Assembly: GCA_004556155.1 (NCBI GenBank) | Contig: SFIM01000049.1 | Coordinates: forward strand, 1-18,992 | Source: Clostridiales bacterium | GTDB taxonomy: Bacteria > Bacillota > Clostridia > Christensenellales > Aristaeellaceae | Direction: 5' to 3' | Length of the DNA: 18,992 nt | Shown here: piece after piece, positions 6,515 through 14,429 of the stretch | How the letters are laid out: every line of letters begins with the position of its first letter | How positions within the stretch are numbered: position 1 is the first letter of the stretch | Program-made: the position numbers and the translations under genes | Notes under the pieces: model-generated | Seen by the model: only the letters and a program-made list of their open reading frames with translations | What the model was told of the DNA's origin: nothing | Database searches by the model: none

Positions 6515-7420
6515 ATGCGGCAGGTAGCAGGCAAGCGGCATCGCGGTTTCTCGTTGCAAAGAAAGGAAGCTGTGACTGGCTGGCTGTTTGTCACGCCCGT
6601 AATGATCGGTTTTCTGGTTTTTACAGCCTTCTCCATGGTTTATTCGCTCTACATTTCATTCACCGACTGGAATATTCTGTCCGATCCTCATTTTGTCGGA
6701 TTGCAGAATTATAAAAATCTGTTTACGCGCGATATTTTTTTCTGGGATTACCTTTGGAACACGTTTTATTATGTTCTTGTATTGGTTCCGTTTGTGCTGG
6801 TCATATCCCTGCTGTTTGCCATACTGCTCAACAAGCAGGTGAAGGGGCTGACCGCCATCTACCGCGCCTCCCTGTTCCTTCCCTGCATTATTTCCACTGT
6901 GGCCGTGGCGCTTGTATGGAAGTGGCTGCTCAACAGTCAGTCCGGCATCATCAACGGGCTGCTGCGAATGGTTGGCGTTGCGAATCCGCCCAAATGGCTG
7001 CTGGATAAGCGCTGGGCCAAGCTGTCCATCTGCATCATGCGCATCTGGCAGATGAGCGGCTATTACATGGTCATGTTCCTGACGGGACTGCAAACAATTT
7101 CGCCGACGCTGTATGAGGCCGCCTGCATCGACGGCGCAAACAAGCGCCAGCAGCTGCTTTATATCACAATTCCCATGCTTTCCCCAACCACATTCGCCAT
7201 CGTCATTCTGCTGGTGCTGGAGGCGTTCAACATTTTCGAGGCGGTCATGATTATGACAAGCGGCGGCCTGAACACCAGCTCGCTGATGTACTACGTATAC
7301 ACATTGGCCTTTACCAACTATCGAATGGGCTATGCTTCCGCGCTTGCGTGGATTCTGTTCCTGATTATCCTTGTCTTCACAATTCTTCGCTTTATGCTGA
7401 AAAAAGACGAGTCCATGTAA
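6515..7420 (+). CDS. Sugar ABC transporter permease (MalF/UgpA type)
   Basis: A CUT1-family inner-membrane permease of 301 residues. I place the start at 6515 rather than at the in-frame ATG at 6458 because AGGGAGG (6501-6507) is ideally spaced, and because the upstream ATG lies in the operator. Six membrane segments are apparent. The first is GWLFVTPVMIGFLVFTAF near residue 21. The EAA loop that contacts the ATPase reads YEAACIDGANKRQQLLYITIP, followed by the usual P-x-L-SP. It is the first gene of the locus, paired with the permease 18 bp downstream. No ATPase gene is linked, as is common in Firmicutes, where a shared MsmX-like ATPase serves many such importers. Confidence 0.92.
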   Translation: MRQVAGKRHRGFSLQRKEAVTGWLFVTPVMIGFLVFTAFSMVYSLYISFTDWNILSDPHFVGLQNYKNLFTRDIFFWDYLWNTFYYVLVLVPFVLVISLLFAILLNKQVKGLTAIYRASLFLPCIISTVAVALVWKWLLNSQSGIINGLLRMVGVANPPKWLLDKRWAKLSICIMRIWQMSGYYMVMFLTGLQTISPTLYEAACIDGANKRQQLLYITIPMLSPTTFAIVILLVLEAFNIFEAVMIMTSGGLNTSSLMYYVYTLAFTNYRMGYASALAWILFLIILVFTILRFMLKKDESM

Positions 7421-7438
7421 AGAAAGGAAGAAACGATC

Positions 7439-8305
7439 ATGACAAACGCCGAAGCTCCCCGTCTGAGCATGCGTCAGCGCCGAATCACCGGTCTTGTTAT
7501 TTACAATGCGCTCATGGTGCTTTTGTGCCTGGTTATCATTTATCCGCTGATTTGGACGATCTTCTCTTCCTTCAAAACGAACCAGCAGATATTCAGCGAA
7601 TCTCCCATCAACCTGATTCCGCGCCCCTTTACGACGGGCAACTATCAAAAGCTGCTCACCATCTACGATGTCCCGCTCATGGTTTTTAACGGCCTGTATC
7701 TGGCGATTGTCATTCCGGTGCTGAGCATGCTTACCTCCTCCATGGCCGCCTACGCGCTGGCGCGCCTGCGCTTCAGGGGGCGCAATGTCATCTTCCTGCT
7801 GCTGATCTCCACCATGATGATTCCCGGCTATGTCACGCTGATTCCAAACTTTGCCATCATGGTCAAGCTGAAGCTGCTCAATTCCCACTGGGCGCTGATC
7901 CTGCGCAGCGCATTGTCCGGCAGCGCAACCAGCATCTTCCTTTTCCGCCAGTTCTTCCTTTCCATTCCGCGCGACCTTGAAAACGCAGCCATTGTGGACG
8001 GATGCTCGTGGCCGGGCGTGTTCTTCCGGATTATCATGCCAAACAGCAAGCCCGCCATCGCAACCGTCATCATCCTCTCCTTCCGCAGCACGTGGAACTC
8101 CTTCCTCTGGCCGCAGCTTGTTTTGCAGACGGATCGCCTGTGGACATGGACGCTGGCGCTCAAGATCCTCTCTGAATCCGAAACCAACCAGGCCGTGCTG
8201 CTGGCCGGCTCAGTCATTTCCATTCTGCCCATCCTGATTATCTACCTGGCCTGCCAAAAATACTTTGTCAACTCCCAGGTCAGCGCAGGCTTTGGCGGCA
8301 CCTGA
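7439..8305 (+). CDS. Sugar ABC transporter permease (MalG/UgpE type)
   Basis: A 288-residue partner permease. It has an N-terminal membrane helix after a short basic cytoplasmic tail (MRQRRITGLVIYNALM), the SFKTNQQIF segment typical of MalG-type subunits, and an EAA loop ENAAIVDGCSWPGVFFRIIMP. It ends VNSQVSAGFGGT, close to the usual C-terminus (xxGxxxGAVKG in many homologues). The ribosome site AAAGGAAG stands before the ATG. With the preceding subunit it forms the transmembrane channel. Substrate specificity cannot be read from the sequence. Confidence 0.92.
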   Translation: MTNAEAPRLSMRQRRITGLVIYNALMVLLCLVIIYPLIWTIFSSFKTNQQIFSESPINLIPRPFTTGNYQKLLTIYDVPLMVFNGLYLAIVIPVLSMLTSSMAAYALARLRFRGRNVIFLLLISTMMIPGYVTLIPNFAIMVKLKLLNSHWALILRSALSGSATSIFLFRQFFLSIPRDLENAAIVDGCSWPGVFFRIIMPNSKPAIATVIILSFRSTWNSFLWPQLVLQTDRLWTWTLALKILSESETNQAVLLAGSVISILPILIIYLACQKYFVNSQVSAGFGGT

Positions 8306-8310
8306 TATTA

Positions 8311-8329
8311 ACGTCCAGGCAAAGGACGT
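8311..8329 (+). promoter_or_regulatory. Short intergenic hairpin between permease and binding-protein genes
   Basis: ACGTCC (8311-8316) and GGACGT (8324-8329), 7-nt loop. A run of seven T lies 11 bases further on, too distant for a classical terminator. Such hairpins often protect or separate the strongly expressed binding-protein mRNA. Confidence 0.35.
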
Positions 8330-8362
8330 CAGTATAATCATTTTTTTAGGAGGTACTACCCC

Positions 8363-9655
8363 ATGAAGAAGCTGCTCTCTGTTTTCCTGTGCGTGATGAT
8401 GGTGCTGCTCATGTCCGTCACGCCCGCGGCGCTTGCGCAGGAAGAAGAACTCTCCAAGGATGTGACCATCAACGTCTACTCCTGGTGGGATCCGACCAAG
8501 GTTGGCATGGTGAATTTGAAGGAAGGTTTTGAAAAGAAGTATGCTGACTACAATGTTAAGCTCAACTTTGTCAAGATCAGCGAGTACTACAAGACCATGC
8601 TCACCAAGCTGGCCGGCATCAGGCTGGCGGGAGGCAGCAGCGAGGCCATCGACGTGATGATGATCGCCTTCGACAAGATCCCGCAGTTCGCCGCGAATAA
8701 CACCCTCATGCAGCTGGACGCATTCGCGTCCCAGGAATACCTCGACAGCCTGTATCCCTCTGTTCGCGAGGGGCTGTATTTTGACGGTCACCTGTATGCC
8801 ACCGCCCGTGACGTGACTGCCAACTGCGCCATCCTGAACACCGCGCTGTTTGAGAAGTATAACATCGCGCTGCCCGCCGAGGACTGGACGATGGACGACT
8901 TCCTGGCGCTGTGCCGTCAGTTTGCCAAGCCCGAGGACGGCGTCTGGGGATATGCGATCGACGGTTATTCCGATACCATGTATCCCTGGATGTACCTGTT
9001 CGGCGCGGACTACATGGATCGCACCACGCACACCTCCCTGCTGGATCAGCCCAACCAGCTCAAGGGCTTTACCACGCTGTATCAGCTGATTGAGGACGGC
9101 GCCTGCATGTCCGTTGCCCAGACCAATGAGTTTGGCGGCGTTACCAGCGCGTTTGCCACCAACCATGCGGCCATGCTGTTTGGCGGCCTGTCCAAGGCTA
9201 ATGGCATCAGCGACATGACGGACGATTTCATCGTGATGCCGCTTCCCACCGGCGCTTCGAACGAAAAGCAGTCCCACATCTTCTGCAACTGCTGGGCCAT
9301 TCCTACGGTTTCCACGCAGCCTGCCTGGGCCTGGAAGGTCATCGAATACTTCTCCTCCATGGAGGGCCAGACCATCGCCTGCAACGCCGAAATGGGATTG
9401 CCCGCGACGCCCGCTGCCGACACCACCGAATGGGTTGCCGCCAAACCGTGGCGCAAGTACTATCTGGATGCGCTGGGCTATGAAAAGTCTCAGCCCTACC
9501 CGGTCGATACCTATGGCCCCAACTGGGACGGCAATTTCAGCAAGCTGCTGAACGAGCGCGTCTGGGACGTGCGCGGCATGGATGTTGAAACGCTGCAGAG
9601 CACCATCAAGAGCATCAACGAGCTGCTGACCTACTACCTCCAGGGCGGCGTCTGA
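8363..9655 (+). CDS. Sugar ABC transporter substrate-binding protein
   Basis: A 430-residue extracytoplasmic solute-binding protein, family 1. The signal peptide has a basic start (MKK), a hydrophobic core to about residue 24 and an ALA-QEE signal peptidase I site. It has no lipobox cysteine, although lipoprotein anchoring is the rule for such proteins in Gram-positive cells. The mature protein begins with VTINVYSWWDP, the typical first strand of this family, and aromatic residues (WWDP, YPWMYLFGADY, WKVIEYF) suit carbohydrate stacking. A strong AGGAGGT (8348-8354) precedes the ATG. It captures the oligosaccharide for the two permeases. Membrane retention is unexplained: it may stay attached by an uncleaved signal or be released. 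Confidence 0.92.
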   Translation: MKKLLSVFLCVMMVLLMSVTPAALAQEEELSKDVTINVYSWWDPTKVGMVNLKEGFEKKYADYNVKLNFVKISEYYKTMLTKLAGIRLAGGSSEAIDVMMIAFDKIPQFAANNTLMQLDAFASQEYLDSLYPSVREGLYFDGHLYATARDVTANCAILNTALFEKYNIALPAEDWTMDDFLALCRQFAKPEDGVWGYAIDGYSDTMYPWMYLFGADYMDRTTHTSLLDQPNQLKGFTTLYQLIEDGACMSVAQTNEFGGVTSAFATNHAAMLFGGLSKANGISDMTDDFIVMPLPTGASNEKQSHIFCNCWAIPTVSTQPAWAWKVIEYFSSMEGQTIACNAEMGLPATPAADTTEWVAAKPWRKYYLDALGYEKSQPYPVDTYGPNWDGNFSKLLNERVWDVRGMDVETLQSTIKSINELLTYYLQGGV

Positions 9656-9730
9656 TCGCCCCCTGAAGGCTGAATGGCGGGGCGCGGAGCCTCTCCGGCC
9701 AGCCTGTGCGTCAAGCCATTGATTTTCCCG

Positions 9731-9768
9731 GGGAGCCATGAAGGGGCTGCCGTCCCTTCATGGCTCCC
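9731..9768 (+). terminator. 15-bp perfect hairpin after the binding-protein gene
   Basis: GGGAGCCATGAAGGG (9731-9745) and CCCTTCATGGCTCCC (9754-9768) pair perfectly with an 8-nt loop. No T run follows, so complete termination is doubtful. It could be an mRNA-stabilising 3' structure that lets transporter genes be expressed above the enzymes. Confidence 0.55.
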
Positions 9769-9846
9769 ATGGTGGCGAGGAAGGGCGCAGCAGGGTTGAA
9801 AAGGACTTTCATTTTCAAGCCGGGCTGATGCCGAAAAAGGAAAGCC

Positions 9847-9881
9847 CCTGCGCCTGCCCTGCCCCTGCCATAAGGCGCAGG
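9847..9881 (+). other. GC-rich stem between binding-protein and gntR genes
   Basis: CCTGCGCC (9847-9854) can pair with GGCGCAGG (9874-9881), 19-nt loop. No T tract. Part of a 362-bp spacer that has no credible ORF. Confidence 0.35.
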
Positions 9882-9886
9882 CGTTC

Positions 9887-9939
9887 ATCCGCTGATAAAC
9901 GGCAACCGCGGACGCGGCTATCGAAATTCATCAGCGGAT
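9887..9939. promoter_or_regulatory. Paired operator-like sites upstream of gntR
   Basis: ATCCGCTGAT (9887-9896) recurs as its exact reverse complement ATCAGCGGAT (9930-9939). Each 10-mer is itself nearly palindromic (ATC-N4-GAT). The second copy touches TATTAT (9939-9944), a possible -10 for a separate gntR promoter with no clear -35. They differ from the site at 6444-6465. A further inverted repeat, TTCGTCG/CGACGAA, spans 9955-9983. Confidence 0.4.
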
Positions 9940-10017
9940 ATTATAGAATCAGGGTTCGTCGTTGCTTTTTCTTTATCGACGAATGCAACAGGAATATGCC
10001 ATCGGAAGGAAAACAGA

Positions 10018-10668
10018 ATGCAAACGATCAAGAAAGGAACCCGATACTCTCAGATTGCCGAATACTACCGGCGCATGATCGATCAGAAAGCGCTGGCCGT
10101 CGGAGAAAAAATGCCGACGGAGAATCAGATTTGCGCGTTGTTCCAGGTCAGCCGGATTACCGTCCGGGAAGCCATGAACGAATTGGTGAAGGACGGCTAT
10201 ATTGAGCGCATTCAAGGCAAGGGGTCGTATGTCAAGGCCAAAAGGGTCGGCATGCAGCTGAATCATCTGCAGGGCTTTTCGGAGGAAATGCGCCTGAAGG
10301 GCATGACTGCGTCCAGCCAGGTTCTGTCCGTTGAGGTGCAGCCGTGCAAGCCGAAGGTTGCTGCGCTGCTGCGCATCGATGAGGGCGCGCAGGTGATTTC
10401 CATCAACCGCCTTCGTCTCCAACGCGAGCTGAACGGCTCCCTCTATCGGCTGCTGGCTGAATACGGCCTGCGCATCGCGCGTGCCCAGCAGGATATCACA
10501 TCCGGCTTTTCCCCGCGGCCTATCTGCGAGCTGCTTCAAATCAAGCCCACCGTCCCGACGCTGCAAATTGAGCGCATTACCTATCTGGAAAACGGGCAGC
10601 CGCTGGAATGCGTGTTTTCCGCCTACCGCAGCGACCGGTATACCTTCCATGTGGAAATGTCCAGATAA
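10018..10668 (+). CDS. GntR-family regulator, HutC/UTRA subfamily
   Basis: A 216-residue repressor. The winged helix-turn-helix occupies about residues 8-72: IAEYYRRMID, then PTENQICALFQVSRITVREAM, then the wing IERIQGKGSYV. A UTRA effector domain follows, with IARAQQDI, PTLQIERITYLENGQPLECV and the terminal SDRYTFHVEM strand. The protein is about 20-25 residues shorter than usual. The segment normally reading xGEPxxxExxYxP seems to be missing between RLRLQ and NGSLYRLL. UTRA domains generally bind sugar phosphates or similar ligands, so the inducer may be a pathway intermediate. Ribosome site GGAAGGA (10004-10010). It probably controls the promoter at 6412 and may control its own. Confidence 0.9.
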   Translation: MQTIKKGTRYSQIAEYYRRMIDQKALAVGEKMPTENQICALFQVSRITVREAMNELVKDGYIERIQGKGSYVKAKRVGMQLNHLQGFSEEMRLKGMTASSQVLSVEVQPCKPKVAALLRIDEGAQVISINRLRLQRELNGSLYRLLAEYGLRIARAQQDITSGFSPRPICELLQIKPTVPTLQIERITYLENGQPLECVFSAYRSDRYTFHVEMSR

Positions 10669-10685
10669 AGCAGGGAGCGAATAGA

Positions 10686-11645
10686 TTGTCCGAGCAGCAA
10701 GGATTGATTCTTTCCGTCGATGGGGGCGGCACCAAGACCGAGGCCTGCCTGGCAGATACAGCCGGGCATGTGCTGGGCATAGGGCGCGCCGCCGGGTCGA
10801 ACGCGCTCAGCGTTGGCGCGCGGCAGGCGGCGCAGGCTGTCATGGCGGCCGTCACCCAGGCGGCAGCCGGCGCTGACCTGCGCAGGATCTCGCTGTGCCA
10901 GATGTTTATTCCCGGGTTTTCTCAGTGCCTGCCGCTGCCCCTGCCGTTTGAGGTTCAATTGCTGGGCGATTCGCCCAATGCGTATTTCGGCGCGCTGGGC
11001 GCCCCCAACGGCATTGTGCTGCTGGCGGGAACCGGCTCGTTTGCCGTCAGCTATGACGGGCAGGGAAACGAGACGTCGATAGGCGGCTGGGGGCCTGTCC
11101 TGGGCGATGAAGGTTCAGGCTATGACATTGCACGGCGCGCCATTCAGGCAGCGCTGCGCGATTATGATTGCGGCAGGCCCGTCACGCCGCTGGGGCAGGC
11201 TGTGCTGGCGCACTACGGGGTAAAAAGCGCCGCCTCCCTGGTGCATGCCATTTACCATGGCGGGTGCGACAGGCGCTTCATGGCGCAGCTGTGCCCAACC
11301 GTTGGCGAGCATGCCGGGCGCGGCGAGGCTGATGCGCTGCGGATCCTGGATGACGCTGCGCAGGCGCTGTGCGGCATGGCCGTCACGCTTCAGCGGCGCT
11401 GCCGCCTGCGGGCCTGCGATGCGGCGCTGACGGGCGGCGTATCAGGCCTGGGCGACAGGATCAAGCAGCCCTTGTCCCGCTACCTTATCCAGAACAGCAT
11501 CCGGCTGTGCGAGCCGCTGTACTCGCCCACCATCGGCGGCGTATTGTATACCTGGTGGACATTGATGGGGAAAATGCCGGCAAAAACGCTTGCGGCAAGC
11601 TATCATGCGGCCTATATGCAAAAGGAGAGGGAATTGCCATGCTAA
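10686..11645 (+). CDS. BadF/BadG-family sugar kinase (N-acetylglucosamine kinase-like)
   Basis: An ASKHA-fold kinase of 319 residues, starting at TTG (10686-10688) after GGGAGCG. The in-frame ATG at 10608 would overlap the gntR gene by 61 bp and lacks family similarity. Phosphate-1 motif DGGGTKT is at residues 12-18. The phosphate-2 region is LLAGTGSFAV followed by GGWGPVLGDEGSGYDIARRAI, and the adenosine motif is ALTGGVSGLGD. These are hallmarks of the BadF/BadG/BcrA/BcrD ATPase family, which includes eukaryotic-type GlcNAc kinases. With SIS proteins next door, an amino-sugar or other sugar substrate is far more likely than the benzoyl-CoA activator role. It is 17 bp from gntR and overlaps the next gene by 7 bp. 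Confidence 0.85.
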   Translation: MSEQQGLILSVDGGGTKTEACLADTAGHVLGIGRAAGSNALSVGARQAAQAVMAAVTQAAAGADLRRISLCQMFIPGFSQCLPLPLPFEVQLLGDSPNAYFGALGAPNGIVLLAGTGSFAVSYDGQGNETSIGGWGPVLGDEGSGYDIARRAIQAALRDYDCGRPVTPLGQAVLAHYGVKSAASLVHAIYHGGCDRRFMAQLCPTVGEHAGRGEADALRILDDAAQALCGMAVTLQRRCRLRACDAALTGGVSGLGDRIKQPLSRYLIQNSIRLCEPLYSPTIGGVLYTWWTLMGKMPAKTLAASYHAAYMQKERELPC

Positions 11646-12379
11646 TGGACGTGTATTTTGAAAAGATGAAGGAAACGCTGGCTGTGATTGAGAGGACGCA
11701 GCGGGAGCAGATTATCAGCGCAGCCAGGATGGTGGCCGATACCCTGGAGAACGGCGGCATGTGGCAGATCCTGGATACCGGGCACATGCTGATGCACGAG
11801 GGCGTCGGCCGTACTGGCGGCATGATGGCGCTCAAGCCCATTCTTGTCACCTGCGAGGTCAACAACCCTACGCGGCCGCGCTTTATTGAAGGCAGGCCCA
11901 CCATCTACTATACGCAAATTCCGGGGTTTTCCAAATTTGTGCTGAACCGTGCAAACCTGACCGCCGGCGACACCCTGATTGTCGGCTCCGTATCCGGATA
12001 TGAGGTTTTCCCCGTAGACGTTGCGATCACCGCCCGCGAAATGGGCGTCAAGGTCATTGGCTTTACATCGGTCGCCTATTCGCAGACGCTGACCCCGCGC
12101 CATGAAAGCGGCAAGCGCCTGTATGAGGTCTGCGACGTCGTGCTGGATAACTGCTGCAAGCCCGGCGACACGCTGGTGCCCTGTCCTGAGCTGGGCATCG
12201 AGGTGTGCCCATCCTCCGGCATCGGAGCGTCCTATCTGATGTGGGCGCTGCAGGCGACGGTAATTGAGGAAATGCTGGCGCGCGGCAAAAAGCCCAGCGT
12301 TTATATGTCCAATCATGCGCCTGGCGCCACAGCGCATAACGCGCAGGCGAAAAAGACCTATCTTGAGCTGGGGTATTAA
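11639..12379 (+). CDS. SIS-domain (UPF0309-like) sugar-phosphate protein, divergent copy
   Basis: A 246-residue sugar isomerase domain protein. It starts at ATG 11639 with GGAGAGG eight bases upstream; an in-frame ATG at 11645 (TAATG with the kinase stop) is an alternative. The order is an N-terminal helix (YFEKMKETLAVIERTQ), TGHMLMHEGVGRTGGM at residues 47-62, the phosphate-binding SVSGYEV loop, and the HESGKRLYEVCDVVLDN segment typical of UPF0309. It departs from the family at its end. The usual GPTST reads CPSSG, and the usual SANxDGGDExN reads SNHAPGATAHN. It could isomerise, deaminate or de-etherify a phosphosugar, or be a non-catalytic partner of the second SIS protein at 14426. Confidence 0.82.
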   Translation: MLMDVYFEKMKETLAVIERTQREQIISAARMVADTLENGGMWQILDTGHMLMHEGVGRTGGMMALKPILVTCEVNNPTRPRFIEGRPTIYYTQIPGFSKFVLNRANLTAGDTLIVGSVSGYEVFPVDVAITAREMGVKVIGFTSVAYSQTLTPRHESGKRLYEVCDVVLDNCCKPGDTLVPCPELGIEVCPSSGIGASYLMWALQATVIEEMLARGKKPSVYMSNHAPGATAHNAQAKKTYLELGY

Positions 12380-12398
12380 ACAAAGGAGGAAGCATGGG

Positions 12399-14429
12399 AT
12401 GAGGCTGACCTTTGGCGCGTTTTCGCTGGAGCTGTGCGAGGGCAACGCGCAGGTAACATCGCTTTCCTTTCACGGGCAGGAGCTCCTGTCCTGCCGGCAG
12501 AGCCATCCTGTTTTTTCGCTTGTAGCCTTGGATGAAAACAATCATCGCGTGGCGCTTGTGCCGGCAGACGGACGCAGGGAGGGAGCTTCCCTCGTATTTG
12601 ACAGCATGCAGGCGCCGGACGGCCCGCGCCGCATGCAGACGCGTCTTTCCTTCAGGGAAAAGGATGGCGCAGCGGAATTTGTCGTGCGCGTACAGAACCA
12701 GGAAAAGCAGCTGCGGGTGGTTGAGACCCTGTTAGAGCTTTGCGGCCTGGGCTTTGGCGAGGGCGGGGATACGGCGCTTTTGTATCCGCACCATGGCGGC
12801 GAAAAGATCGTCGATCCGGCAAACGCGCTGCGCAGCCAACGCTACCAGCAGTTCTGGCGCGCAGGAACAGCCCTGGTGAACGGCGAGTGGCAACGCGAGT
12901 GCAATTACTGCGGCCTGTGCTCCATGAGCTATATGTACCTACAGAACAAACAGGCCGGCCTTTATTTTGGCTCGCATGATTGCCGCTTCCCCGTCACCGG
13001 CCTGATGGTAAGAACGGGCGAGGAGAGCCGCTATCTGTCGCTGGGCTTCCGCATTCACAAAATGATAAGACCGGGCGAAGCATGGGAAAGCGGCGCGTTC
13101 ACCGTCTGCCTCAGCGATCAGGACTGGCATGCGGGCGCTCGCCGCTACCGGGCGTGGATCACCCCCTATCTGGCGCAGCATGAGAACCCCGAATATCTGA
13201 AGGAACAGGCCGCGCTGAACCAATGCTATAACTTTAAGCGCGTTGAAGAGATTCAAAACCGCTTTGAGGACATTCCCCGCATGTGGGAGGAGGGCAATAA
13301 GCGCGGCATCAACCATATGTTTATTGCGTCCTGGAACCGCACGGGTTTTGACAGCTTCTATCCCGAATACTATCCGGATATGGAACTGGGGACAGCGCTG
13401 GATTTTCGGCGCGGCATGGATTATCTCAATGCGCGCGGAGGCTTTGCAACGCTGTATGTCAATGCCCGGCTGTCGGACATGTCCTCGGATTTTCACAGGC
13501 GCTTTCTTTCCACCATGCAGATTGAGAATGCCAATGGCGAGGCGCTGACGGAAACCTACGGCCCGCATTCCTTCACATTGAACTGCCCCTCCGACGAAAA
13601 ATGGCAGCACATGCTGGTTGATATCTGCGATTTCGCGGCAGAGAGCTATCATTTGAAGGGAATTTACCTGGATCAGCTTGCTTCGGCAGAGCCCTTTGCC
13701 TGCTATCATGCGGGGCACTCGCACCATGATATCGGCGAGTTTAATCAGGGTTATCTGAAGATCCTTTCCGAATTGCGCGAAAGAATGCGCCGCCGCGACC
13801 CCGATTCCTACCTGATGACGGAAAACTGCGGGGACATTTACAGCGCATATACCTGGGGCAATCTGACCTGGAACGGCGCGGATTATGATGAGTTCTATAA
13901 CATGTTCCGTTATACCTTCCCCGAGTATGTGCAGGTGAACATGTGCAATGACCGCTCCTGGGCGGCGGATGATGAGGAGCGTGAGCGCTGCTTCTATGCG
14001 GATGTGGAGCGCTGTGTGCTGATGGGCAATATCCTCTGGATCGGCATCACGGCGCGTTATCTGGATCAGCCTGCCCTGAAGCCGCATTTTGACTACCTGA
14101 TGGCGGCAACGGCATTCCGCAAGGCCATTGCGGGGCAGGTAAGCGAGGGCACCTATCTGGATGATGAATATGTTGCGGCCATGGACGAATCGCTGCATGC
14201 CTCCTGCTTCCGCGTTTCTGAGCGCGAAACGCTGCTCCTGGCGGGCGATCAGGCGCTGCATGGCGGGAAGGTGCGCTTTACGCTTCCCCATATCGCTGCA
14301 CATGTAGAGGCCTTTGACGAGTATGGGCAACCGCTTTCCGTCCTGGCTGAGGGAAACGAGGTCACGCTGTCCATGTGCGGGAACCGCCTGGCGCGGATCC
14401 ATGTGCAAGCTGGAGGGGGAAAGGCATGA
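12399..14429 (+). CDS. DUF6259-type TIM-barrel glycoside hydrolase
   Basis: A 676-residue protein. The start at 12399 follows AAAGGAGGA (12382-12390); the ATG at 12394 is in another frame. An N-terminal beta-sandwich of about 270 residues precedes a TIM barrel containing YRAWITPYL, FIASWNRTGFDSFYPEY, KGIYLDQLASAEPFACY and YLMTENCGDIY. D425 (YLDQ) and E475 (MTEN) are candidates for the catalytic pair. The H-x-H pattern after ACYHAG (HSHHD) matches the HGH segment of DUF6259 proteins. A C-terminal beta domain ends the chain. There is no signal peptide, so it should act on an imported glycoside in the cytoplasm. Its stop overlaps the next start (ATGA). Substrate unknown. Confidence 0.8.
   Translation: MRLTFGAFSLELCEGNAQVTSLSFHGQELLSCRQSHPVFSLVALDENNHRVALVPADGRREGASLVFDSMQAPDGPRRMQTRLSFREKDGAAEFVVRVQNQEKQLRVVETLLELCGLGFGEGGDTALLYPHHGGEKIVDPANALRSQRYQQFWRAGTALVNGEWQRECNYCGLCSMSYMYLQNKQAGLYFGSHDCRFPVTGLMVRTGEESRYLSLGFRIHKMIRPGEAWESGAFTVCLSDQDWHAGARRYRAWITPYLAQHENPEYLKEQAALNQCYNFKRVEEIQNRFEDIPRMWEEGNKRGINHMFIASWNRTGFDSFYPEYYPDMELGTALDFRRGMDYLNARGGFATLYVNARLSDMSSDFHRRFLSTMQIENANGEALTETYGPHSFTLNCPSDEKWQHMLVDICDFAAESYHLKGIYLDQLASAEPFACYHAGHSHHDIGEFNQGYLKILSELRERMRRRDPDSYLMTENCGDIYSAYTWGNLTWNGADYDEFYNMFRYTFPEYVQVNMCNDRSWAADDEERERCFYADVERCVLMGNILWIGITARYLDQPALKPHFDYLMAATAFRKAIAGQVSEGTYLDDEYVAAMDESLHASCFRVSERETLLLAGDQALHGGKVRFTLPHIAAHVEAFDEYGQPLSVLAEGNEVTLSMCGNRLARIHVQAGGGKA

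Noticed and set aside
6656..7888. A 410-codon open frame on the minus strand
   Set aside because: Antisense to two permease genes; the composition (H, Q, N and D rich) is the mirror of hydrophobic membrane codons.
8210..9739. A 509-codon open frame on the minus strand
   Set aside because: It is antisense to the binding-protein gene, low in complexity and rich in G, H, Q and R, and has no family motif; the plus-strand protein is well supported.
10608..10685. ATG start for the BadF kinase at 10608
   Set aside because: It would overlap the gntR gene by 61 bp and add residues foreign to the family; TTG 10686 follows a ribosome site and begins right before the conserved strand.
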